From Balneolaceae bacterium SMO_bin1 (GTDB lineage Bacteria; Bacteroidota; Rhodothermia; Balneolales; Balneolaceae): DNA of 5,372 nt. The notes beneath the pieces were generated by a model that searched no databases, was not told the DNA's origin, and saw only the letters and a program-made list of their open reading frames with translations. The stretch covers positions 1 to 5,372 of the forward strand of contig NNSL01000332.1 in NCBI GenBank assembly GCA_003123965.1, in the 5' to 3' direction. This document shows positions 1 through 5,372 of this stretch, piece after piece (position 1 is the stretch's first letter; the number at the start of each line of letters is the position of its first letter). The translations under genes were made by a program, and so were the position numbers.

Positions 1-462
1 CTCCATGGGCTGGTAATCGGCCTTGTCTTCTTCACTTTCAATCCAGATAGCGTTGGTGCCAAACATGGGCGTTTGTGGTATCGAATAATTGATTTCAGCA
101 CGGTTGTGGCCGTAATCACTGTCTTTATGGAAACGCGCAGCGCCACTGCTGTTTTTAAAATGGATGCGGTGCGTCGGTTTTTTCTGGTAAAATATGGGCT
201 CGTTGTACATGGGCCGGATTACATTTTGAATAAAACTTTCGAAAAGCGTGTAAAATCTACGGCCCTCATTCGAATTCAACTTTTCATACAGTCGGTTAAA
301 AGCAGACGTCTGCTCCATGTTTTTGTAAATAGAATTGGCAGAAGCAGAATCGCCGTTTCCGCTTTTTTCTGCCTCCAAGTCCGTCAGCTTTCCATTTCCT
401 ATAAAATCTTTAATGATTTCGTGGAAATTAAAGCGCTCTTTATCAAAGTCTAATATTCTCAT
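1..462 (-). CDS. StrG-like 2-oxoglutarate/Fe(II)-dependent oxygenase, N-terminal part (runs off the left edge)
   Basis: An uninterrupted minus-strand frame of 154 codons begins at ATG 462 and is still open at base 1. The start is secure because an in-frame TAG (468-466) lies one codon upstream. The protein begins MRILDFDKERFNFHEIIKDF. Around residues 98-154 it shows the pattern THRIHF, FHKDSDYGHNRAEINYSIP, GTNAIWIES and ADYQPME. This matches my recollection of the streptomycin-biosynthesis StrG / phytanoyl-CoA-dioxygenase-like family found in antibiotic and surface-polysaccharide loci. His112 and Asp114 form the HxD half of the iron-binding facial triad; the distal His and the 2-oxoglutarate-binding Arg would lie outside the window. 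The gene starts 23 bases after the propeller gene, so it is probably co-transcribed. A hydroxylation or other oxidation of a sugar or its acyl group is inferred; the substrate is unknown. No clear Shine-Dalgarno sequence is present. Confidence 0.8.
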   Translation of the reverse strand, partial: MRILDFDKERFNFHEIIKDFIGNGKLTDLEAEKSGNGDSASANSIYKNMEQTSAFNRLYEKLNSNEGRRFYTLFESFIQNVIRPMYNEPIFYQKKPTHRIHFKNSSGAARFHKDSDYGHNRAEINYSIPQTPMFGTNAIWIESEEDKADYQPME

Positions 463-485
463 ACCCTAATGATCTGTATAATCAA

Positions 486-1418
486 TTATAGTTTATGTTC
501 TGCAAATCCTATGCCGGTTTTCCCAAAGCCATTCCCATTATAAAACAGGTACATCCGATCTTTGAACTGCAGCACATTAGGATACGTCTGCATCGTTGAA
601 TCCCATCCGCTATCGGAGTATGAAATGCCGGCCTGGGCATCTTTCCGTTTCCATTGCACGGCATCTTCCGACTCAGCATACCCAATGCGGTAGCTGTCTT
701 CGCCATCCCGAAAATCATGACTGCCGCGATATGCATACCACATTTTGTACATGCCGTTCTGCTTTATTACTGTGGCGCGCGCGTTCGCCTCGTACTTATT
801 CTTCGGTTCAATGCAGGTGATATTATCGCGCTGCCAGTTTATGCCATCATTCGAGCGGGCGTATTTAATTACATAGATCGGCTCCACCCTATTCCCTATT
901 TCAACAAAGCCCGTAGAAGACGCATACCACATGTGCCAAATGTCCCCTTCTTTCATCACGCATGGGGAAGCTGTAAAAAAGGGTTCGCGTTTGTTTCGGT
1001 CCACAATTGCGCCGGGGTACATTCGGCTGAATGTTGTACCTCCGTCATCGCTAACGGCCAGCCCAATGGCATTGCGATACGGCACCGACACGCTGGGATT
1101 CCATCCCACATAGTAGAGATAAATCTGCCCTTTGTGGCGAACTACTGAACAGGGCATGATGCCACCATCATCAAAAGTTCCCAGCTCACCCAGCTGAAGA
1201 ATTGGCCTGTCGTGTAAAGACAACACCTGCGAGGGATCATTGGCTTTTACATCTATAAATGTGGGGATGCTTTGGCCCTTCTTGTTGCGGGGAGCAAAGT
1301 AGATTCTGATTCGTTGCATATCTTCCAGCAAAAGGGCCGTTGGTACGCAGGCGTGCGATGCCATCCAGGGGTGCTGGTGGTCAGTTTCAAAAATTAGGCC
1401 TTTTTTCTTCCACATCAT
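486..1418 (-). CDS. Cytoplasmic five-bladed beta-propeller, glycoside-hydrolase-like (GH43/GH32/GH130 fold) protein of polysaccharide loci
   Basis: A complete 310-residue protein. It has five repeating units, each with an inner strand followed by a W/Y-rich strand and a 'YAxSxDG' type turn: about residues 20-48, 84-130 (IYLYYVGW...LAVSDDGGTTF), 146-196 (WHMWYASS...YARSNDGINW), 210-257 (YKMWYAYRG...YAESEDAVQW) and 270-308 (MYLFYNGNGFGKTGIGFAEH). The ending GWDSTMQTYP...YNGNGFGKTG is a signature I recognise from conserved uncharacterised proteins in O-antigen and capsule clusters. There is no signal peptide, so it should act in the cytoplasm. Acidic residues sit at equivalent places at the start of several blades (Asp82/83, Glu145, Glu210, Asp273), as expected for a sugar pocket facing the funnel. 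Whether it cleaves, transfers or only binds a glycan is not known. The gene starts 3 bases after the acyltransferase stop. A second ATG directly follows the first (MM), so the start could be one codon later. Confidence 0.85.
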   Translation of the reverse strand: MMWKKKGLIFETDHQHPWMASHACVPTALLLEDMQRIRIYFAPRNKKGQSIPTFIDVKANDPSQVLSLHDRPILQLGELGTFDDGGIMPCSVVRHKGQIYLYYVGWNPSVSVPYRNAIGLAVSDDGGTTFSRMYPGAIVDRNKREPFFTASPCVMKEGDIWHMWYASSTGFVEIGNRVEPIYVIKYARSNDGINWQRDNITCIEPKNKYEANARATVIKQNGMYKMWYAYRGSHDFRDGEDSYRIGYAESEDAVQWKRKDAQAGISYSDSGWDSTMQTYPNVLQFKDRMYLFYNGNGFGKTGIGFAEHKL

Positions 1419-1421
1419 TGC

Positions 1422-2114
1422 CTACCCATCCGATTTATGCGAAAGTGAATCAAGATCGAGACTTTCCTTATCAATTTTTCGGGCTTTTGTACCCAGGTAT
1501 ATACCCCGCGGTTCAGTGTCTTTTACGATGGTCGCACCCATACCCACCAGCGTGGCTTCGGCGATATGGGTCTCATCTCGTATAGTTGAATTAACGCCTA
1601 AAAAAGCATGATCTTCTATGGTGCAAGCACCGGAGATCACCACGTGGGAAGTAATGAAAACATGATCTTTTATGACTGTATGATGACCAATATGATTACC
1701 GCTCCATAGCACACAATTGTTCCCGATCTTAACATATGGCTGTATATTGTTGTCTTCGAAAATGAAGCAGTTGTCACCGATGTCAAGGTCGGGCCATGTT
1801 GTTGCCTTTGAGCTTACATAACTGATTAAGTTATAGCCCATTTTTTTTGCGGCTTCATATTTATCGCGGCGCAAATGGCTCATCTGCTTAAAGCTAATGG
1901 GCAGAAACATATTGAATGCATCAGGCGGGTACTGCTTACTAACTTCTTCGAATGCAACCAATGGTTTGCCCTCAAAGCTATCATTGTTTTTATAATCCGC
2001 ATCGACGGTAAAAGCTGTCACCTCATAATCACTGTCGTGCTGCAGGTAAAAGTGGGCCAAGCTTGCAAGCTGACCTTCACCAAAAATGACAACTTTTTTG
2101 CTTGGTTCTGCCAT
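1422..2114 (-). CDS. Left-handed beta-helix sugar acyltransferase, NeuD/PglD type
   Basis: A complete 230-residue protein with the two-part NeuD/PglD architecture. Residues 6-100 form a small Rossmann-like sugar-nucleotide-binding domain beginning KKVVIFGEGQLASLA (the usual glycine-rich loop is reduced to GEG). Residues 108-208 are hexapeptide repeats forming a left-handed beta-helix that binds acyl-CoA: DIGDNCFI, KIGNNCVLW, VIKDHVFI, TIEDHAFLG, HIAEATLVG. The segment SGNHIGHHTVIKDH (138-151) carries the likely catalytic base, His144 or His145. In PglD/NeuD the catalytic His is followed by an acidic residue; here it is a His-His pair, which I recall in a sister subfamily with 'LWSGNHIGHHS'. 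The expected reaction is transfer of an acetyl or other acyl group to the amine of a nucleotide-linked amino sugar, fitting the aminotransferase two genes upstream. O-acylation cannot be excluded. The gene starts 20 bases after the WbqC-family stop, without a clear Shine-Dalgarno sequence. The C-terminal tail (about 212-230) is charged and probably flexible. Confidence 0.86.
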   Translation of the reverse strand: MAEPSKKVVIFGEGQLASLAHFYLQHDSDYEVTAFTVDADYKNNDSFEGKPLVAFEEVSKQYPPDAFNMFLPISFKQMSHLRRDKYEAAKKMGYNLISYVSSKATTWPDLDIGDNCFIFEDNNIQPYVKIGNNCVLWSGNHIGHHTVIKDHVFITSHVVISGACTIEDHAFLGVNSTIRDETHIAEATLVGMGATIVKDTEPRGIYLGTKARKIDKESLDLDSLSHKSDG

Positions 2115-2134
2115 GGGAAAAGATAAAAGGTAGA

Positions 2135-2854
2135 TTATTTTGTTAGTGAATAAGCGTTGAGGAGTTTCTGAATCTCGTCAAGGCTATTGAACATACAAAC
2201 ATCAATAATAGATAGCGAGGGTACAAAATCATCGGAAAACTGCGCATATTCAATATCATGGGATTCCAGAAATCGCAACTGTACGTTTTCTTCCCGAAAA
2301 CGCTCTAGGTCATATAATGATTTCCCGCCCTCAGGATTGATATAGCGCTGCGACCCTAACACGCGATTGATCTCTAGGATAAGCTCCTGGCCCGATTTAG
2401 CATTGTTTTTATGAAGCTGCGATGAGATTTTAAATTTCGTACTTAATCCCAAGAAGTCACTTATCTGCTTTATACTGCGGGTAATTTTATCAGCAATATT
2501 TTCGGAAATTTCATCGGGTTTCATGCTATCGAGAACAGCTTCTACCATAGCATTGGTTCGTTCAAAATAGGGAGCATTGCCGTATGCAATCTGAATCATC
2601 TTGAGAAACTCATTGCACTCATCTTTGAAGTGGGGAGTGAAATACCGCTGGTTGATATTCTTGCGCGAAGAATCACTCTGTAGGCTGAAGGTATACAGGT
2701 TCGGTTCCCCGTTTTGCAAAATTCGGTTTCTATTTATCCAGCCTCGCGTGATGTACTGAACATCGTCATAAATGACAAAAGTGTCTACAGCATGTATTAA
2801 CTGGAAGTAACCGATATATGGGAACAGATATGGCTGCATGATTCCCAAACTCAT
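2135..2854 (-). CDS. WbqC family protein
   Basis: A complete 239-residue protein with the marks of the WbqC-like family (Pfam PF08889). The N-terminus is MSLGIMQPYLFPYIGYFQLI, then DTFVIYDDVQYITRGWINRN (24-43). Further on come YINPEGGKSLYDLERF (171-186) and a C-terminal SLSIIDVCMFNSLDEI (213-228). The length is typical of the family, and no signal peptide or membrane segment is visible, so it is expected to be cytoplasmic. Family members are frequent in O-antigen, capsule and flagellin-glycosylation loci beside DegT-type aminotransferases. I know of no established reaction, so a role in modifying the amino sugar made by its neighbour is inference from context only. The start codon overlaps the stop of the aminotransferase (ATGA at 2854-2851), an arrangement that usually couples translation and supports a shared operon. 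No Shine-Dalgarno sequence is visible in the upstream coding sequence. Confidence 0.92.
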   Translation of the reverse strand: MSLGIMQPYLFPYIGYFQLIHAVDTFVIYDDVQYITRGWINRNRILQNGEPNLYTFSLQSDSSRKNINQRYFTPHFKDECNEFLKMIQIAYGNAPYFERTNAMVEAVLDSMKPDEISENIADKITRSIKQISDFLGLSTKFKISSQLHKNNAKSGQELILEINRVLGSQRYINPEGGKSLYDLERFREENVQLRFLESHDIEYAQFSDDFVPSLSIIDVCMFNSLDEIQKLLNAYSLTK

Positions 2855-3936
2855 GACGAAGATCTGGTTATAGAATTTACAATTTCAGAAATGCGATTTA
2901 CCTCCGTCTCCTGCAAACTTTCATAAATGGGTAGACATAGCACCCGGTTTGCAATATCAGATGATATTGGACATTGCTGCTTGGCTTGTAGGTATGGCAG
3001 CTCGTTTAGTGAAGGATAAAAATAACGCCGGGGATAAATATCTGCTTTTTTCAGGCTTTCTGTGACTTCGAGCAATTGTTGTTCTGAGCTAAAAATTACA
3101 GGAAAATAACCGTAGTTATATTGAACCCCGTCCGGAATGTTAGGAAAGCGAATCTGATCGGTATCGAGTTGGGCATGATAAACTGCTGTGAGTTCTCTTC
3201 TTCTTTTAATCAAGCCCTCAACTTTAGAAAGCATACAGTGGCCCATAGCGGCATGGAGCTCAGAATTTTTTCCATTGATACCTAACTGCAAGTGCTCATT
3301 GTACCGATGCCCAAACGTTTTGCTGAGAAATATTTTTTCAGACAAATCTTTATCGTTAGTAACCAGCGCACCACCTTCTACGGTGTGAAAGAGCTTGGTT
3401 GCATGGAAGCTCAACGCTGATAAATCTCCAAAAGAAGATAACGCTTTCCCATTCAGCTTCACCCCAAATGCGTGTGCGGCATCATAGATAACCTTGAGAT
3501 TATAATTTTCAGCAATCGATCGAATCTTGTGCACATCACACGGTATGCCGTAAATATGCGTGCCCATGATTGCAGAGGTCTTTTCGGTAATTTTCGCCTC
3601 TATTTTTTCTGCATCTATAGTCAGCGAATCGTGCTCAATATCGACAAAAACTGGCTCGCAATTTTCCCACAAAATAGATGATGTAGTGGCAACATATGAG
3701 AATGGCGTTGTGATAACCTCTCCGGTTATATCCAGCACCTTCAATGCAATTTGCAATGCTGTGGTACCATTTGAAACCAGCTGCAGGTGCTCTACGCCAA
3801 GGTATTGCTCGAGCTTTTTTTCCAGGCTCGTAGCCAGCTTACCGTTGTTGGTAATCCATCCTGATTCCCAGAGCTGATCGAGGTAGGCATCGTACTCCTC
3901 GCGGGGAGGCAAATACGTTTTAGTAACGGGAATCAT
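2851..3936 (-). CDS. DegT/DnrJ/EryC1/StrS family PLP-dependent sugar aminotransferase
   Basis: A complete 361-residue fold-type I aminotransferase of the nucleotide-sugar family, usual length. Visible motifs in order: the N-terminal IPVTKTYLPPREEY, SNGTTALQIAL (56-66; phosphate-binding loop), TPFSYVATTSS (77-87), VIYDAAHAFGVK (149-160; Asp152 should pair with the PLP ring nitrogen), SFHATKLFHTVEGGALVTND (176-195; Lys181 is the Schiff-base lysine), and NGKNSELHAAMG (221-232). The family transfers an amino group from glutamate to a nucleotide-linked keto-deoxysugar. The 'SFHATK...EGG' form of the lysine motif resembles, as I recall, enzymes making dTDP-4-amino-4,6-dideoxyglucose (VioA/DesI-like) rather than the 3-aminotransferases with 'SFYPGKNLGA'. 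Substrate position is therefore a tentative inference. It is the first gene of the block, 123 bases after the outer-membrane gene, and overlaps the WbqC gene by 4 bases. The first ATG gives the expected N-terminus; no Shine-Dalgarno sequence precedes it. Confidence 0.95.
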   Translation of the reverse strand: MIPVTKTYLPPREEYDAYLDQLWESGWITNNGKLATSLEKKLEQYLGVEHLQLVSNGTTALQIALKVLDITGEVITTPFSYVATTSSILWENCEPVFVDIEHDSLTIDAEKIEAKITEKTSAIMGTHIYGIPCDVHKIRSIAENYNLKVIYDAAHAFGVKLNGKALSSFGDLSALSFHATKLFHTVEGGALVTNDKDLSEKIFLSKTFGHRYNEHLQLGINGKNSELHAAMGHCMLSKVEGLIKRRRELTAVYHAQLDTDQIRFPNIPDGVQYNYGYFPVIFSSEQQLLEVTESLKKADIYPRRYFYPSLNELPYLQAKQQCPISSDIANRVLCLPIYESLQETEVNRISEIVNSITRSSS

Positions 3937-3976
3937 TGCTGCGCAGATTTTAGAAAATGGGTCGATATAATTTGAT

Positions 3977-4007
3977 TTAAGCGCTCAATTGTACAACCGG
4001 TGCCGGT
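3977..4007 (-). promoter_or_regulatory. Three abutting short palindromes in the operon leader
   Basis: Reading the minus strand, ACCGGCACCGGT (4007-3996; 5-base arms, 2-base centre), TTGTACAA (3996-3989; perfect) and TTGAGCGCTTAA (3988-3977; 10 of 12 bases symmetric) follow each other without gaps. They lie between the candidate promoter and the aminotransferase start, where an operator could sit. The first has a loop too short for a stable RNA hairpin and no following U-run, so it is not a typical terminator. Short palindromes are common by chance, so function is uncertain. Confidence 0.25.
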
Positions 4008-4024
4008 AATCAAGCATACGCTCA

Positions 4025-4055
4025 CAAATAAACAGATTATCGTACCTCAATCAAA
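4025..4055 (-). promoter_or_regulatory. Candidate Bacteroidota-type promoter for the amino-sugar operon
   Basis: Reading the minus strand, TTTG at 4055-4052 is followed after 19 bases by TTTATTTG at 4032-4025. This fits the Bacteroidota consensus (-33 TTTG, 19-21 base spacer, -7 TAnnTTTG) with one mismatch in the -7 box. Transcription would start near 4018, leaving a leader of roughly 80 bases before the aminotransferase ATG. The region is A/T-rich, so a chance match is possible, and the rightmost gene could also read through. Confidence 0.33.
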
Positions 4056-4059
4056 ACAC

Positions 4060-5372
4060 TTATAGCAATAACCGTACCTGAAACCCGATGTCGCTGCGCT
4101 TGTTACCGTCAATCCTATTCAGGCCGCTTCCAATTTCCTGCTCATTTTCAAATATAGTGACCCCTATTTTGGCCCACAACTCAAGGTATTCCAGCGGCTC
4201 ATAATTGATCAACAAATACATGCGCTGGCCCTGGTTGTAGAGCACTTCGTTAGAAAGCACGTAAAGCAAATCATTTTCAAATTGGTACAGCCGGGTGGCA
4301 AAACTATCGGTATCAAACAGGGTGATACGGGTATCAATCGACCATTTGGGGTTCGGAGCATATCGTAAATCTTGGTAGAGCAGGTAGCCAAATTCTACAT
4401 CTGATCCGGCTTGCCGACTGCGCACGCCCTCTGCCCTGGTGCGGAGCCTGATTTTAGGATTCACCTGATACGCCAACTGCCCCCGAATGCTGCTTCGCTG
4501 GGCTTCTCCCAAACGTACCTGCGTCCGTCCAAATTCATCGGTCACATCGTACTCGTCGTCTTCTACTTCGCTGCGTACCTGCACATAGAATTGCAGATCA
4601 CGGTTAAGTGTCACTTCGGCCAGCCCCAGCCAATCGTATCCCTGTGTAGGCTGCGTGGTTCCAAAGCTGGGTGCGGGTGAGCTGAATTGGTCAAAATAAG
4701 CGCTGAGCTGTACATTCGGATTCAGTGTATGCCTCAAGCCAAGATAAATACCTTTTTCATTTTTTGGTTGACCTGAACTTTCGCCGAACCCACTTCCCAA
4801 AATTGACTGAAAATCTTCGGCATAATTACGGTATGCCACGGTCAGTTCCGTATTTAAGCCGATGGGACTCTCCACCCCGGTTATAAAACCAAGGCCCCCG
4901 TTTTGGCTTCGTGCGCCTTCACCAAAAACCACGGCCGGGCCTGCCAGGAGCGTGTAATCAACTCCTACAACTGAATTGATCTGCCCGCTAAAATCGTATT
5001 GATCTGACAAACCGGAACCTGCTGAAATAAACTTGCTGTACGAGGTACGGTAACCGCTGGCGCCCACAAACCCAAAAGGAAATTCCATGCGCAGGCGTCC
5101 GCCATATAATCTCTGTTTAAGATTATCGCGTTGATCCCGTTCATTTAGCGTGCGGTGATAACCATCTTCTTGCGGCAGTCGGCTTAGATTTTCTGAAATT
5201 AAACTTGCGGTGTGATTTCGAAATGAGTAAAAGCCCGTTAATTGTAAGTCACCACCGTAGGTTGCAGCTATACCACGATAAAAATCTGACTCCTGTGATG
5301 ACGAATACGGTCGCACACCGCGGCTGTTGCGATTGGCAGTACTAATTACTTCCCGTCCTTTACCGAATGTCC
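4060..5372 (-). CDS. C-terminal part of a probable outer-membrane beta-barrel protein (helix-hairpin-helix outer-membrane family), 5' end outside the window
   Basis: The minus-strand frame is open from the right edge to TAA at 4062-4060, giving about 436 residues. A GTG at 5316 is not the real start, because coding-like sequence continues in frame upstream as TFGKGREVISTANRNSRGV. The protein is built of alternating polar/hydrophobic strands with aromatic residues and short turns (for example LQFYVQVRSEVEDD, IRGQLAYQVNPKIRLRTRAE, KWSIDTRITLF, RMYLLINYEPLEYLELWAKIGVTIF), as in outer-membrane beta-barrels. The visible N-terminal pattern 'FGKGREV...RGVRPYSSSQESDFYRGIAAT' and the ending 'YQFENDLLYVL...RMYLLINY' resemble large Balneolota/Rhodothermota proteins that carry helix-hairpin-helix motifs before a barrel; that N-terminal part is not in the window, so the assignment rests on memory of the family. 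Function unknown. It lies upstream on the same strand and shows no functional link to the sugar genes. Confidence 0.68.
   Translation of the reverse strand, partial: TFGKGREVISTANRNSRGVRPYSSSQESDFYRGIAATYGGDLQLTGFYSFRNHTASLISENLSRLPQEDGYHRTLNERDQRDNLKQRLYGGRLRMEFPFGFVGASGYRTSYSKFISAGSGLSDQYDFSGQINSVVGVDYTLLAGPAVVFGEGARSQNGGLGFITGVESPIGLNTELTVAYRNYAEDFQSILGSGFGESSGQPKNEKGIYLGLRHTLNPNVQLSAYFDQFSSPAPSFGTTQPTQGYDWLGLAEVTLNRDLQFYVQVRSEVEDDEYDVTDEFGRTQVRLGEAQRSSIRGQLAYQVNPKIRLRTRAEGVRSRQAGSDVEFGYLLYQDLRYAPNPKWSIDTRITLFDTDSFATRLYQFENDLLYVLSNEVLYNQGQRMYLLINYEPLEYLELWAKIGVTIFENEQEIGSGLNRIDGNKRSDIGFQVRLLL

Noticed and set aside
73..453. Plus-strand 126-residue ORF
   Set aside because: It lies wholly antisense to the oxygenase gene, whose translation has clear family motifs; the plus-strand translation has no recognisable domain.
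654..1148. Plus-strand 164-residue ORF opposite the propeller gene
   Set aside because: Antisense shadow; the minus-strand propeller repeats are unmistakable, and this translation shows only low-complexity, non-domain sequence.
1340..1585. Plus-strand 81-residue ORF spanning the propeller/acyltransferase junction
   Set aside because: It is antisense to the ends of two well-supported genes and resembles no family.
3996..4007. ACCGGCACCGGT as a rho-independent terminator of the barrel gene
   Set aside because: The loop would be only 2 bases, the stem is 5 bases, and no T-run follows on the minus strand.
4209..4391. Minus-strand 60-residue ORF inside the barrel gene
   Set aside because: An alternate frame within a longer coding region that has consistent beta-strand periodicity.
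4411..4680. Plus-strand 89-residue ORF opposite the barrel gene
   Set aside because: Antisense shadow without motifs.
5314..5316. GTG at 5316 as the start of the barrel gene
   Set aside because: The frame remains open and coding-like up to the window edge, with family-like residues (FGKGREV...NSRG) upstream of the GTG.

Overview
The window holds six protein-coding genes, all on the minus strand. They read from right to left: a truncated outer-membrane-type protein, then a tight five-gene block for making and modifying an activated amino sugar for a cell-surface polysaccharide. No RNA gene, CRISPR array, insertion sequence or long repeat was found. Base composition is moderate by eye (mid-40s % GC) and similar throughout, with no obvious break.

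Organism: the best guess is a member of the Balneolota/Rhodothermota-Bacteroidota group. The rightmost gene resembles the C-terminal beta-barrel part of the large helix-hairpin-helix outer-membrane proteins I associate with that group. None of the five cluster genes has a clear Shine-Dalgarno sequence, and a plausible Bacteroidota-type promoter (TTTG ... TAnnTTTG) precedes the cluster. This is inference, not a taxonomic assignment.

Layout: 5372-4060 is the 3' part of the outer-membrane-type gene; its start lies outside the window. 4059-3937 is a 123-base intergenic region with a candidate promoter and three abutting short palindromes. 3936-2851 is a DegT/DnrJ/EryC1/StrS PLP-dependent sugar aminotransferase. 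2854-2135 is a WbqC-family protein, overlapping the aminotransferase by 4 bases (ATGA). 2114-1422 is a left-handed beta-helix acyltransferase of NeuD/PglD type. 1418-486 is a cytoplasmic five-bladed beta-propeller protein related in fold to GH43/GH32/GH130. 462-1 is the N-terminal 154 codons of a StrG-like 2-oxoglutarate/Fe(II) oxygenase that runs off the left edge. Gaps between the five genes are -4, 20, 3 and 23 bases, so they probably form one transcription unit that continues to the left.

How they may work together (inference): the aminotransferase would turn a nucleotide-linked keto-deoxysugar into an amino sugar (a 4-amino-4,6-dideoxyhexose is the favoured guess). The acyltransferase would N-acylate it. 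The WbqC protein, the propeller protein and the oxygenase would add or process further decorations. The three latter families recur in surface-glycan loci but have poorly defined chemistry, which makes this cluster the most interesting part of the window. Nucleotide-sugar synthases and glycosyltransferases are not seen here and would be expected nearby.
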